Assembly (NCBI GenBank): GCA_005888635.1
Contig: VBAW01000026.1
Span: 1 to 38,173 of the forward strand
Source of the DNA: Candidatus Bathyarchaeota archaeon
GTDB taxonomy: Archaea; Thermoproteota; Bathyarchaeia; 40CM-2-53-6
Length of the DNA: 38,173 bases
Reading direction: 5' to 3'
In this document: piece after piece, positions 24,267-32,204 of the stretch
Position numbering within the stretch: the first letter of the stretch is position 1
Layout of the letters: each line of letters opens with the position of its first letter
The notes under the pieces: generated by a model
Told to the model about the DNA's origin: nothing
What the model saw: only the letters and a program-made list of their open reading frames with translations
Databases searched by the model: none
Translations under genes and position numbers: made by a program

Positions 24267-25034
24267 TTGATCATTAGCGTACTGAACAACAAAGGCGGAA
24301 CTGGAAAGACCACCACAGCAGTCAATATTGCGGCCGGACTCTCCATGGAGGACAAGAAAGTCCTCCTCATAGACTTGGACCCTCAAGGAAACGCCACAAC
24401 TGGCATAGGCTTTGAGAAGGCGACCCTAGCCAGTACAGTCTACAATCTCCTGTCACAGACCAAGAAAGCAGACGAGACCATCCTCTCTACGAAATTCCAG
24501 AACTTGTTCCTTCTCCCAAGCAACCTAGACCTGGCCAGCGCAGAAGTCGAACTGTCAAGTACGCCAGGACGAGAATACATCCTACGCGAAGCACTCGCCC
24601 CAATCAAAGACCAGTTCAACACGATCATAATCGACTGCCCACCAAACATCGGACTACTCACTCTCAACGCGCTAGTAACCTCAGACCTAGTCCTGATACC
24701 AGTCCAGTGCGAATTCTTCCCCATGGAAGGGCTCCCTACACTCATCAAAGTCATGGACCTCGTCAAGTCAAGACTCCGAGCCTCATTCGACTTCCGGGTC
24801 GTACTGACAATGTTCGATGGCAGAACAGCACTCTCGCGAAAAGTCCAATCCCAAGTCTGGAACAACTTCGGGCAGCGAGCTCTGAAGACCGTGATTCCAC
24901 GGTCCGTCAGAATGGCAGAGGCCCCAAGCAAGGGACTTCCGGGAATAGTCTATCGTCCAAAGAACCCTGCATCTGAACAGTACAAAGCGCTAACCAAAGA
25001 ACTATTGCAGATTCTATTGCCTGTCGAAGCTTAG
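24267..25034 (+). CDS. parA: ParA/Soj-type partition ATPase (copy 1)
   Basis: Deviant Walker-type ATPase of 255 residues. It has NNKGGTGKTTTAVNIAAGL (the deviant Walker A with the signature lysine), VLLIDLDPQGNATTG, and IIIDCPPNIGLLTLNAL (Walker B). There is no N-terminal helix-turn-helix, so it is the short Soj/chromosomal type. Such proteins bind DNA non-specifically and position chromosomes or large complexes with a ParB-like partner; no ParB/SegB gene lies in the window. The start is TTG. It faces a second ParA (25161-25946), so the pair is an inverted duplication or two separate gains. Confidence 0.92.
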   Translation: MIISVLNNKGGTGKTTTAVNIAAGLSMEDKKVLLIDLDPQGNATTGIGFEKATLASTVYNLLSQTKKADETILSTKFQNLFLLPSNLDLASAEVELSSTPGREYILREALAPIKDQFNTIIIDCPPNIGLLTLNALVTSDLVLIPVQCEFFPMEGLPTLIKVMDLVKSRLRASFDFRVVLTMFDGRTALSRKVQSQVWNNFGQRALKTVIPRSVRMAEAPSKGLPGIVYRPKNPASEQYKALTKELLQILLPVEA

Positions 25035-25059
25035 CCACTCGTGTGCCTCTTGGAGGCGT

Positions 25060-25096
25060 CCTGATCCTTTCGGGTCAGGCCGCGTTCTCTTTTTCT
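25060..25096 (+). terminator. Hairpin and T-rich terminator between the two parA genes
   Basis: CCTGATCC-TTTC-GGGTCAGG (25060-25079) forms an 8-bp stem with one G-T pair and a 4-base loop; TTCTCTTTTTCTT follows. It lies 25 bases after the first parA stop, so it should end that transcript. Archaeal termination depends mainly on the T-rich run. Confidence 0.6.
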
Positions 25097-25160
25097 TAGG
25101 AAAACATCTGAATGTCTCGGCCTATTGATGAAATGTTAGTTCCATCGTCTCGTTGCGCTT

Positions 25161-25946
25161 CTAGGAAGCGAGCTTGGTGAGGACCGTGCCTGCCAGAGAA
25201 CTCTCAAGCATGTCCTTGGCCAGTCGCTGGTACTCTAGCGAGGCCTTGTTCGTTGGACTGAATATTATTCCAGGGATTCCTTTGCTGGGAGCTTCTGCCA
25301 TCCGGATGGACCTTGGAATCACGCTCTTGACCACATGGTCCCCAAACTTCTCTCTCAATTCTCTCTGAATCTTCTTGGCGAGACCTGTTCTTCCATCGTA
25401 CATCGTCAAAAGAACTAGGAAATCGAAATCAGTCTTCGCCCGCGATTTCACCATCCTGATGAATCTGAGCAGGGTTGGAAATCCGTCCATCGAGTAGAAT
25501 TCGCACTGAACAGGCACGATCAGCAGATCGCAGGCGACAATAGCATTGACCGTCAGGATTCCAATGTTCGGTGGACAGTCAAGTATTACCACGTCGAACT
25601 TTCGTTTCGCGGTCTCAAGAGCTTCTCGTAAAACGAATTCTCGGCCTCGAACTGAAGACAGCTCAACTTCGGCTCCGGCAAGGTCCAGGTTGCTCGGCAC
25701 AACTGTAAGATTCTCCACTTTTGTTTCCAGCATCACCGCTTCGATCTTTCTGGACTGCGCGAGAACGTCGTAGATGGTGTAGAGGAGTTTCGACTTTTCG
25801 AAGCTGAAGCTGACAGTCGCGCTTCCTTGAGGATCCATATCGACTAGAAGTACTTGCCTGCCCGCGGCAGCTAGAGCGGTTCCAAGATTGACGGCGGTTG
25901 TGGTCTTGCCGGTCCCACCCTTGTTGTTGGCGATACTGATTATCAA
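25161..25946 (-). CDS. parA: ParA/Soj-type partition ATPase (copy 2)
   Basis: A 261-residue paralogue of the facing ATPase. Same motifs: NNKGGTGKTTTAVNLGTAL, VLLVDMDPQGSATVS, VVILDCPPNIGILTVNAI, plus the shared tail SVIPRSIRMAEAPSKGIPGI. The two differ enough that they are not recent copies. The start is TTG. Upstream, a perfect palindrome (25978-25998) lies between a TATA box (near 26028) and the start codon, in the position of a repressor site. It probably forms a second filament or positions a different cargo from copy 1. Confidence 0.92.
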   Translation of the reverse strand: MIISIANNKGGTGKTTTAVNLGTALAAAGRQVLLVDMDPQGSATVSFSFEKSKLLYTIYDVLAQSRKIEAVMLETKVENLTVVPSNLDLAGAEVELSSVRGREFVLREALETAKRKFDVVILDCPPNIGILTVNAIVACDLLIVPVQCEFYSMDGFPTLLRFIRMVKSRAKTDFDFLVLLTMYDGRTGLAKKIQRELREKFGDHVVKSVIPRSIRMAEAPSKGIPGIIFSPTNKASLEYQRLAKDMLESSLAGTVLTKLAS

Positions 25947-25977
25947 CGCGAAACAGTATTTGTCCCTCTTCGCCGAC

Positions 25978-25998
25978 TTTCACACTCATTGTGTGAAA
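25978..25998. promoter_or_regulatory. Perfect palindrome TTTCACAC-N5-GTGTGAAA upstream of parA copy 2
   Basis: Two perfect 8-base arms surround TCATT. It lies 32 bases upstream of the TTG start and just downstream of the predicted transcription start, so bound protein would block transcription. It may be an operator or a parS-like centromere site; the half-site TGTGAAA also occurs in the small palindrome before copy 1. Confidence 0.65.
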
Positions 25999-26024
25999 TG
26001 AGCAACAACGAGCGATGCTTTGAG

Positions 26025-26032
26025 GTATATCT
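26025..26032 (-). promoter_or_regulatory. TATA box of parA copy 2
   Basis: AGATATAC on the minus strand, about 82 bases upstream of the TTG. A start about 25 bases downstream (near 26002) puts the palindrome directly in the leader. Confidence 0.5.
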
Positions 26033-26270
26033 TGGCAGGAATGTGGAGGGCTATAGCGTATTTTTTCCACTACGCTCCTTCCTCTATATTAGTAGACGAG
26101 CAGACTATAGGGTCAGCGCTTTTGAGGATCGATGACTGAATTGATCCGTCAGATGTGGCGAGCTAGCACCTAGAAGTCAATAGAGGCTGGGGTCGGGTCT
26201 ACATGTGGACATTTGTACGCCAAATCGTGGCCGTCGATCGATCCTGAGGATTTGGGTCGAGATTCTCCTC
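26033..26270. other. Intergenic region between parA copy 2 and the DUF885 gene
   Basis: No gene seen. Long open frames here are the antisense or shifted shadow of the adjacent metallopeptidase gene. CGATCGATCCTGAGGAT gives weak symmetry near 26237-26253; nothing else is supported. Confidence 0.4.
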
Positions 26271-27938
26271 TTATTTTGCGGCGAGCTCTCGAAGTCGCTC
26301 TTCGAATATCGTTCGGGCTGGGAAGCCCATCGAACAGGCATAGGTGTTGAAGTCGACGATGTTCTTTCCGTTCCGCTTGGCCCTGTTCTGGATCTCCCGA
26401 ATGCTCTCCCCAACAATCGCATAGGTGGAAGCGTATCCGGGTCCGTTGCCCTGGTGGGCCGGGAACAGTTGATGGTACACAGTGCTCTTCGCTAGTCCGG
26501 TCCGCTTGTGTGCCCATTCGATGAAATCCCTCAGGGATTGTTTGCCAGAGTTGATGCGCGCATCGCCGATGACTCGTAGGAATCGCACTATCCTCCACAT
26601 CCAAGTGTAGAATTCGTACTCTTCAGCCCAGACTTCCAATCCCCCTCTTTTCTCGAAGAACTGGACGAGAGCCTTCTCATCGTTGCTCAGCTTCTTCCCA
26701 GCTTTCAGCTTGTCCATTACCTCTTGGAACTCGATCTCTCGCTGGAACGAGATTCCTTCAGACAGTGCTCCCGCTAATGGAGTGAACATGACCTCTGTCA
26801 GAGTTGGTTTTGCAGCATACGCGGTTGCGGTATTGGACGCATGGACACAGTGGCCGTACTCTTCATGGATCAGCCCGTTGAGCAACTCCCCGGGTACCGT
26901 GCTAGGGTCTCTTCTTGGGTCAGTTGTTATCATGAAGATCTCCTTGGGATTGTTTGTGAAGCTGTCGTAGAAGAACGCGCCCGCACTCGGAAATATCCCC
27001 GACAAGTACAGCGGTGTCTCGATCACTTTTGTCTCGTACTTCGGATTTATCCGGACGATATCCTTGTTCACAACTCGTTGAGTACGCTTGCGCAATTCTC
27101 CCAGGAAAGGAAGTATCTCGGTCTGCTTCACAGATCTCTTAACCGTTAACGCCTTGGAGACATCTTCGGCCTTGGCTGCGACGCCGTACTTCTTGGCGAG
27201 TCTCTCGGTTATGCGCTTGAATCTGGGAAATTCTCTCTCCAAGAATTTGAGCCCCTTCGCCTCCACCTGCTGGGGCGATTCCGGATAGTCCCAGAGGCGT
27301 CGCAGAGCCTGGGCGTAGATCTTTTCCCTACCCAGATCCGCGCCCTCCCGCTTGATTATCTTGTAGACCTCGTCAAACCCCTGGTTCTTGAATCCCTTGA
27401 CTCTGAATATGGACGCATACTTTCTGGTAGCTTCCGCGAGATCATCCAAGAGTTCCTTCAACTGCTTGTCGGTCGTCTCCTTCTTGATCGTCTTGATTAT
27501 CTCAAGAATGCCATCGCAACGAATTAGCGTCAATAATCGTAGCCCGGTAGGCCATCTCTTCTGTGAAGTTTCTTGGGCAGCAGCCTGCAATGCTCTGACC
27601 GCGTTCCTTGTAAGTGGTTTCAGGTGGCTTGGAACAACTCCTTCCTTGATCAAATAGCCGAAAAACGCGGACAGAACCCCGTCGGGATAAGACTGAGGCT
27701 CTTGAAGAGCGAAGCCAGCCGCTAGAGAATCCAGAACCCTCAGTTGTAAATCGTTCTCGGCTTTGAGCCGGAGCTCTTCAGTTCTCTTCGCGATCCGTTC
27801 CAGATTCCTTCTAGAAGGAATGAAAAGCTTGCCAACGTATTCGTTGACGCCTTGAAGGTATGTTGTGGCTGGGTCGGATTCCTTGGCGAACTCGAAAATC
27901 TCGGCTTCAACATCTGACGCGGGTTTAGGTACTGGCAA
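26271..27938 (-). CDS. DUF885-like zinc metallopeptidase-related protein
   Basis: A 555-residue, mainly helical protein with no signal peptide. The likely metal site is LIHEEYGHCVH: His358, Glu359 and His363, with a downstream glutamate Glu394 in ALSEGISFQRE. The C-terminus GPGYASTYAIVGESIREI...FNTYACSMGFPARTIFEERL fits the DUF885 (carboxypeptidase-like) end. The spacing is HExxxH, unlike the HExxPGHH of classical DUF885 and the HExxH of M3/M32, so the family call rests on the pattern as a whole. It begins with TTG about 20 bases from a TAAACATATAC element on the minus strand, so likely leaderless. The substrate is unknown. Confidence 0.7.
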   Translation of the reverse strand: MPVPKPASDVEAEIFEFAKESDPATTYLQGVNEYVGKLFIPSRRNLERIAKRTEELRLKAENDLQLRVLDSLAAGFALQEPQSYPDGVLSAFFGYLIKEGVVPSHLKPLTRNAVRALQAAAQETSQKRWPTGLRLLTLIRCDGILEIIKTIKKETTDKQLKELLDDLAEATRKYASIFRVKGFKNQGFDEVYKIIKREGADLGREKIYAQALRRLWDYPESPQQVEAKGLKFLEREFPRFKRITERLAKKYGVAAKAEDVSKALTVKRSVKQTEILPFLGELRKRTQRVVNKDIVRINPKYETKVIETPLYLSGIFPSAGAFFYDSFTNNPKEIFMITTDPRRDPSTVPGELLNGLIHEEYGHCVHASNTATAYAAKPTLTEVMFTPLAGALSEGISFQREIEFQEVMDKLKAGKKLSNDEKALVQFFEKRGGLEVWAEEYEFYTWMWRIVRFLRVIGDARINSGKQSLRDFIEWAHKRTGLAKSTVYHQLFPAHQGNGPGYASTYAIVGESIREIQNRAKRNGKNIVDFNTYACSMGFPARTIFEERLRELAAK

Positions 27939-28025
27939 CTATCATGCAATCCTCGTATATGTTTAGCAATCTCAACTGAGGACTCGACTACTTAATACTA
28001 GCCGAAAAAATGCTCTGATTCCCAT

Positions 28026-28034
28026 CTTAAATAC
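28026..28034 (+). promoter_or_regulatory. TATA box of the 109-residue protein gene
   Basis: CTTAAATAC lies about 30 bases upstream of the TTG at 28062, at leaderless spacing. The same 123-base gap also holds the opposite-strand promoter of the DUF885-like gene. Confidence 0.55.
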
Positions 28035-28061
28035 AGAAGAGAGCAGTCGCATTAACACACC

Positions 28062-28391
28062 TTGCCCAAGACATCCCGTTCAACAACCGCTCGAAATTCT
28101 GGGAAAAAAATGTCAAAACGGGAATCTCAGACGACTAATCAAAGAGTCTCTTCTGAGGATGCGATCAAAGCGGGCGAACAGCTCGCTATGGCGGCCCTCG
28201 CGTCCGGCCTCAAGCTCGCTGCTGCTCTCGGTACAGTAGCTGCCACAACGGCTAAGTTAGCGTTTTCTTCAGTTGCTACCGGAGCGGACGAGTTCTCGAA
28301 AATGATTCAGGAAGAGATGGGTAGACCGGTGAAGTTGACGGCGGTCAAGCGTAGATCGAGAAGTCGTAGGCCTAGAGCCAATTCCTCCTAG
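28062..28391 (+). CDS. Small basic protein with Ala-rich helical core, unknown
   Basis: I do not recognise this 109-residue protein. Its basic N-terminus (MPKTSRSTTARNSGKK) and Arg-rich C-terminus (KRRSRSRRPRANSS) flank one long alanine-rich helix of about 50 residues (DAIKAGEQLAMAALASGLKLAAALGTVAATTAKLAF). The layout recalls phasin-like or histone H1-like proteins that coat polymers or nucleic acid, but this is only an impression. A good TATA box and the TTG at 28062 support it; an ATG at 28110 is an alternative start. Its last 123 bases overlap the end of the convergent membrane protein gene. Confidence 0.6.
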   Translation: MPKTSRSTTARNSGKKMSKRESQTTNQRVSSEDAIKAGEQLAMAALASGLKLAAALGTVAATTAKLAFSSVATGADEFSKMIQEEMGRPVKLTAVKRRSRSRRPRANSS

Positions 28392-29156
28392 GATTCCGTC
28401 GAGTTTGGAGGACCTGACCGCTTGAATGAAGGCTACGACAAAAGTGGTTGCGATTACCGTGATGACCAGCCGCTCGATCGGATAAAGATAGAAAATGAAT
28501 GACCAGAAGAACGTGGCTCTTGACAGAGTAGTTACGTGAATCACTGGAAAGAGAATGGTTTCATAGAGAATCCCGCCGGTGACGTGCTGAGCCATTGTTG
28601 CTGCCAGAATGGTTACCCCCACTCCCAAAGCCAAAGCTACCCCGTTCGACGATCTGATCCACTTGGGCGCGTTGAAACCGAGCGGTGAAATCAAGATAAG
28701 CAATGCAATGATGTGAAGCCAAACAAACGGAAGTGTGAATCCCCAGATAGTTCGAATCCAGAAGGCGGAGAGCGGGAGCGCGACGAACAATGAAAGCAGA
28801 ACCGCGTAGAAAGCGGCGGCCCAGCCGACACGTCCCCTGGAAATAAGACCTGCAACGATCACTCCGACTGTCGCAGGAAGAAAGTCGAGCCCCGCGAATA
28901 CTGGTGCCGCGAATGCGTAGTCGATGACCGTGCCGAAGAATATGCAAGGTACCGCGAGCCATGGACCAAGCAATATGGCAATGACCGGGACAACGAAGTC
29001 GCCTGCTCTGAAGCTGGTCCCTGAGAGCCCAATCATTGGAAATGTCGGGAAGTATCGAAAAACTGCATAGATTGCGGTGAAGAGCGACACGAGCATCAGT
29101 TGCTGCGTTACGGGCCTTTGACGTATTTCCTGCTGCAGCATGTTTGGACCAATCAA
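28269..29156 (-). CDS. Membrane protein, ECF-transporter S-component-like
   Basis: A 295-residue integral membrane protein with about six to eight helices, including LVSLFTAIYAVFRYFP, VVPVIAILLGPWLAVPCIFFG and FYAVLLSLFVALPLSAFW. The N-terminal half, with GTSFRAGDFVVPVIAILLGP, recalls substrate-binding S components of ECF vitamin transporters, but no ECF ATPase or T subunit lies nearby. The last 60 residues are polar (RSSKLDGILGGIGSRPTTS...), and that part overlaps the opposite gene. Start TTG 29156, or ATG 29141. Function uncertain. Confidence 0.65.
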   Translation of the reverse strand: MIGPNMLQQEIRQRPVTQQLMLVSLFTAIYAVFRYFPTFPMIGLSGTSFRAGDFVVPVIAILLGPWLAVPCIFFGTVIDYAFAAPVFAGLDFLPATVGVIVAGLISRGRVGWAAAFYAVLLSLFVALPLSAFWIRTIWGFTLPFVWLHIIALLILISPLGFNAPKWIRSSNGVALALGVGVTILAATMAQHVTGGILYETILFPVIHVTTLSRATFFWSFIFYLYPIERLVITVIATTFVVAFIQAVRSSKLDGILGGIGSRPTTSRSTLDRRQLHRSTHLFLNHFRELVRSGSN

Positions 29157-29243
29157 CTCCTCGCGATTACTGGTTCTTCCATGGAACAGATTTCAACAGA
29201 GACTATCACTTTCGACTTGCGTCGTCGAATCACAGTTCCTGTC

Positions 29244-30503
29244 TTATTGCTTCGCATGCTTGTCGATGGAGTCAAGCTGAAGTCTTGCAAGTTTCTGTAG
29301 ATTCCTCAGGCTTACCCCGGTCTGGTTGGAGATTTTTCTCAGATCCTCGTATTCTAGTTTAGCGCGTACCGTCTTTCCAGCTTGGTCTTTTGATAGCTTC
29401 ACTCCAGCCGAATAGATCTTACCGTTAATCCGAAGATCTATCCTTGTAGCAGTCCTATTGCTGATGTGACGAGCAACTGGCATTTCGCGAACTCCGAGAG
29501 TTCCCGTTTCTTCAATCAGGACGCCTGCCAGTTTCTCCGCTTCACTCTTCAAGGCTATGACAGACACTATTTGCCCGGGTCGGTTCTTCTTCATGAATAC
29601 GGGTGTTATCGTCACATCACGGGCTCCCGAGGCCATGAGTCGCTCGACGGCTCTTCCAATGACCTCTCCTGAAACATCATCCAAGTTCGTCTCCAAGATT
29701 ACGACTTCATCGTGACCATGAGATGGATTCTCATCTCGCCCGACGATCAGTCTGAGGATATTCGCGATATCATTGAATTCTTTCGAGCCGGCACCGTATC
29801 CAATAGCTTCCGCCTTCAGCTGACCAAGAGTCCCATACTGTCCGACGAGGTTTACCGTCAAGGCTACTCCTGTTGGTGTGCTCAACTCATAATCGCCCGT
29901 TCCTCTCTCGAATGGAAAACGGTGGCTGCGAAGAATCTCAGCAGTAGCTGGTGCTGGGTTGGGATAGGTGCTCCCTGAGAATCGGGCCACACTGCCTCCG
30001 ACTGCTACCGGAGTGGACAACCACCTTGCGCCGGCAAGACCTAGTTCCTGGGCGAGTAGCGCAACGCCAAGAATGTCTACTAGAGTGTCAGCGGACCCCA
30101 GCTCATGAAGCTCAACATCCTCGGAGGAATGCGCGTGGACCTTGGATTCGGCTTTGAGGAGCGTGTCTATCGTCGAGAGGACAAGTCCCCTTCCCCACTC
30201 AAGCAAACCGAGCCTTTCCATGCATTTCGTGGCAGCCTTTCTAACGAGTCCTCCTTTCCGTTGCACAACTTCTTCCTCCGACGTGACGCTGACTAAACGT
30301 GCACCGACACTCCCTCTCTCAACTCTTCGCACTCGGACTTCGACCTTCTTGGTCCCAGGCAGGTTGGATACGATTGTCCTTCCAACTCTTTCGAGACTAC
30401 TGGTCTTGCCACCTAGATCGACAAGAGCGCCAAGATATTTGTCGCCAGACACGCCCGCTGGGATGGCGTCTATCGTGACGACGCGATTATCCTGATATTT
30501 CAC
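29244..30503 (-). CDS. larC: LarC-type nickel-pincer cofactor protein
   Basis: LarC (DUF111) inserts nickel into the pyridinium thiocarboxylate cofactor of lactate racemase and related enzymes. It shows VTIDAIPAGVSGDKYLGALVDLGG, HAHSSEDVELHELGSADTLVDILG, STPVAVGGSVARFSGSTYPNPAPATAEIL, ELSTPTGVALTV and ETNLDDVSGEVIG, all family signatures, and is a single uninterrupted gene (some bacteria need a frameshift here). I prefer the GTG at 30503, since the only TATA-like box is about 40 bases before it; an upstream GTG at 30536 would fall before the predicted transcription start. No larA, larB or larE is in the window, so its client enzyme is unseen. Confidence 0.9.
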   Translation of the reverse strand: MKYQDNRVVTIDAIPAGVSGDKYLGALVDLGGKTSSLERVGRTIVSNLPGTKKVEVRVRRVERGSVGARLVSVTSEEEVVQRKGGLVRKAATKCMERLGLLEWGRGLVLSTIDTLLKAESKVHAHSSEDVELHELGSADTLVDILGVALLAQELGLAGARWLSTPVAVGGSVARFSGSTYPNPAPATAEILRSHRFPFERGTGDYELSTPTGVALTVNLVGQYGTLGQLKAEAIGYGAGSKEFNDIANILRLIVGRDENPSHGHDEVVILETNLDDVSGEVIGRAVERLMASGARDVTITPVFMKKNRPGQIVSVIALKSEAEKLAGVLIEETGTLGVREMPVARHISNRTATRIDLRINGKIYSAGVKLSKDQAGKTVRAKLEYEDLRKISNQTGVSLRNLQKLARLQLDSIDKHAKQ

Positions 30504-30536
30504 TGCATCTGGTCCCAGCGACGCCTCAGAGCACAC

Positions 30537-30548
30537 AAGTATTAATCA
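30537..30548. promoter_or_regulatory. Bidirectional TATA-like element, larC / small Cys protein
   Basis: AAGTATTAATCA is nearly symmetric and is the only AT-rich core in the gap. It is spaced about 30 bases before the ATG at 30576 on the plus strand and about 40 bases before the GTG at 30503 on the minus strand. Confidence 0.45.
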
Positions 30549-30575
30549 AACTATTCCGACATCGAACGAAGAACC

Positions 30576-30845
30576 ATGGAATCCTCTGGAGAGAACTCCT
30601 GCGTCTACGGCCTGGGCGAATGCCCTGTTATGGTCATCATGGGCGACAAGATGAAGCAGATGGAACAGCGCGGCAAAGTCCTCCCCCAAGACCCAGGAGC
30701 CGCCGCGGTCAGCCAGATGATCCAGCCACTTCTACAGATGAACGCCAACATCTACGCAATGCTCCCAAGCTTCTGCCCAAACTGTCCCAAGCGGATCGTC
30801 GCGATCGAAAAAGAGCTAAACCTTTTGAGAAAACCCGCCAAATAA
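30576..30845 (+). CDS. Small four-cysteine protein, unknown
   Basis: I do not recognise this 89-residue protein. It has four cysteines as two pairs (Cys9 and Cys16 near the N-terminus; CPNC at 67-70), which suggests a metal or disulfide site joining the two ends. The middle is a predicted helix rich in Met and Gln (MGDKMKQMEQ, SQMIQPLLQMNANIYAMLPSF), and the end is a coiled helix (RIVAIEKELNLLRK). ATG start about 30 bases after the AT-rich element; convergent with the AbrB-PhoU gene, separated from it by a strong hairpin. It is probably a real conserved small protein. Confidence 0.65.
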   Translation: MESSGENSCVYGLGECPVMVIMGDKMKQMEQRGKVLPQDPGAAAVSQMIQPLLQMNANIYAMLPSFCPNCPKRIVAIEKELNLLRKPAK

Positions 30846-30971
30846 TGGCGACACCTGCTCGTTATCCTTGGGGCTCCTGCTCGTTCTCGGCTAGTGACGG
30901 AACCGCATTCCAACCCTGAATTAGCCCCTGAATCAGTGAACAAGCCCGATTTGAAAGGATATCATATCGTA

Positions 30972-31003
30972 CCCCCCTCGGGGGGCGGGGTCTTTATTTT
31001 TCT
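30972..31003 (+). terminator. GC hairpin with T-rich run after the small Cys protein gene
   Basis: CCCCC-CTCG-GGGGG (30973-30985 region) forms a tight tetraloop hairpin, followed by CGGGGTCTTTATTTTTCTC. It lies between two convergent genes and should end the plus-strand transcript. Confidence 0.6.
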
Positions 31004-31022
31004 CAGAAACTCAGTGGAAGGG

Positions 31023-32084
31023 CTATTGGGCTTTTTCCCACTGGGAAAAGCTGCTAGGCTTCTCGAGATTCCTGTTAATCCCAACCTCTGCAATCGACTC
31101 GGCGTCACGCGCCATCTGACCAACATCCCAAATGATCGCCCGCAGACCCACTGCAAGGTTGACCTCTTTCACGCTACGCATTACATCGGCCGTCAGAGAC
31201 CGCTCCAGAGCGTCACAAGCCGCTACGCGTTCTATACATTCGTTTGATTTCTTTAGATCACCCTTCATCAGCGCGTTGAACGAGTCCTCTATCAATGATC
31301 GAACCTTATCACTCAGCTCTAGTAGACCCCTCGATATCTTGACGTCAACACTTTTCCCGTTCCCTTTGAGCTTCTGGGACTCCAGCGCAACATGGCTTGC
31401 CGAGTCGGCCATCCGCTCGAGACTCTTGGCAATCACCCTGTTCCCCACAACATGCATGGGTCCCTCTATACCCACCTCTTTCGCCACTCGCCTGTCAAGG
31501 ACGGCTAGCAGGAGCTGGCGTATGATCATCCAGTAGATTCTGTCCGCCTCCTCCTCCATGTGCAAAACCTCGTCAGCCAGTGCTACTCTTCCTTCGACAA
31601 CAGACTTGACTGCTTGTTCCAGCATGGAACTCAGGATGATCTGGAGTCTACGCATCAATCCGTAGATTGGAAACTTGGTCGGATCAACGAAACTCTGCAA
31701 CGTTACAGACTTCAGGTTCTGCTCGACAATCCCTAGACCTGTCAATCTTCTGCTTACCCCCCTAACCTCTTCGAGGTGGCGAGACGACAATTCCTTTTTC
31801 GAAACTATCTGGATCGTATCATGACCCGTGAGATAATTCGCGGTAATGATACGGGTCAGAAGATTCGGACTGTCACAAAGGTCCGCGTCAATTATGTACC
31901 TGAAGCTTTCCCGCTCTTTCGTCAAGCCGGGATAAACAGTGATTCCGCCATCGGACTCGCGTCTGAAACTTACAATATCCCCCTGCTTCAATCCCACCTC
32001 TTCTACCCAGTCTTTCGGGAGCGAAACGATCAGAGTTGAGTAGCCGACCTTCTGGACCTTCCGAGCCTCCATCATGAGAGACAT
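31023..32084 (-). CDS. AbrB-PhoU fusion regulator
   Basis: A 353-residue archaeal fusion. The N-terminal 50 residues are an AbrB/SpoVT-like DNA-binding swapped-hairpin: VQKVGYSTLIVSLPKDWVEEVGLKQGDIVSF. The rest (about 130-340) has two PhoU-type three-helix repeats with acidic metal-binding patterns (EVLHMEEEADRIYWMI and KSLERMADSASHVALES). PhoU proteins regulate phosphate uptake; the AbrB fusion points to a transcription regulator responding to phosphate or metals. No pst genes are in the window. ATG start; a GGTATATATCG box lies about 40 bases upstream. Confidence 0.87.
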   Translation of the reverse strand: MSLMMEARKVQKVGYSTLIVSLPKDWVEEVGLKQGDIVSFRRESDGGITVYPGLTKERESFRYIIDADLCDSPNLLTRIITANYLTGHDTIQIVSKKELSSRHLEEVRGVSRRLTGLGIVEQNLKSVTLQSFVDPTKFPIYGLMRRLQIILSSMLEQAVKSVVEGRVALADEVLHMEEEADRIYWMIIRQLLLAVLDRRVAKEVGIEGPMHVVGNRVIAKSLERMADSASHVALESQKLKGNGKSVDVKISRGLLELSDKVRSLIEDSFNALMKGDLKKSNECIERVAACDALERSLTADVMRSVKEVNLAVGLRAIIWDVGQMARDAESIAEVGINRNLEKPSSFSQWEKAQ

Positions 32085-32119
32085 CGTACTCTACCTCTAT
32101 ACCATCTGTTTGGATAATG

Positions 32120-32131
32120 GACGATATATAC
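32120..32131 (-). promoter_or_regulatory. TATA box of the AbrB-PhoU gene
   Basis: The minus strand reads GGTATATATCG, about 42 bases from the ATG at 32084. GAGGT closer to the ATG could be a ribosome-binding site. Confidence 0.55.
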
Positions 32132-32204
32132 CTGAGCTTCTGGGTAAATTGTATCTATACTTCCCGCCGATACGGGAGAAACGCCTCGATCTGTGCCGGA
32201 ATCT

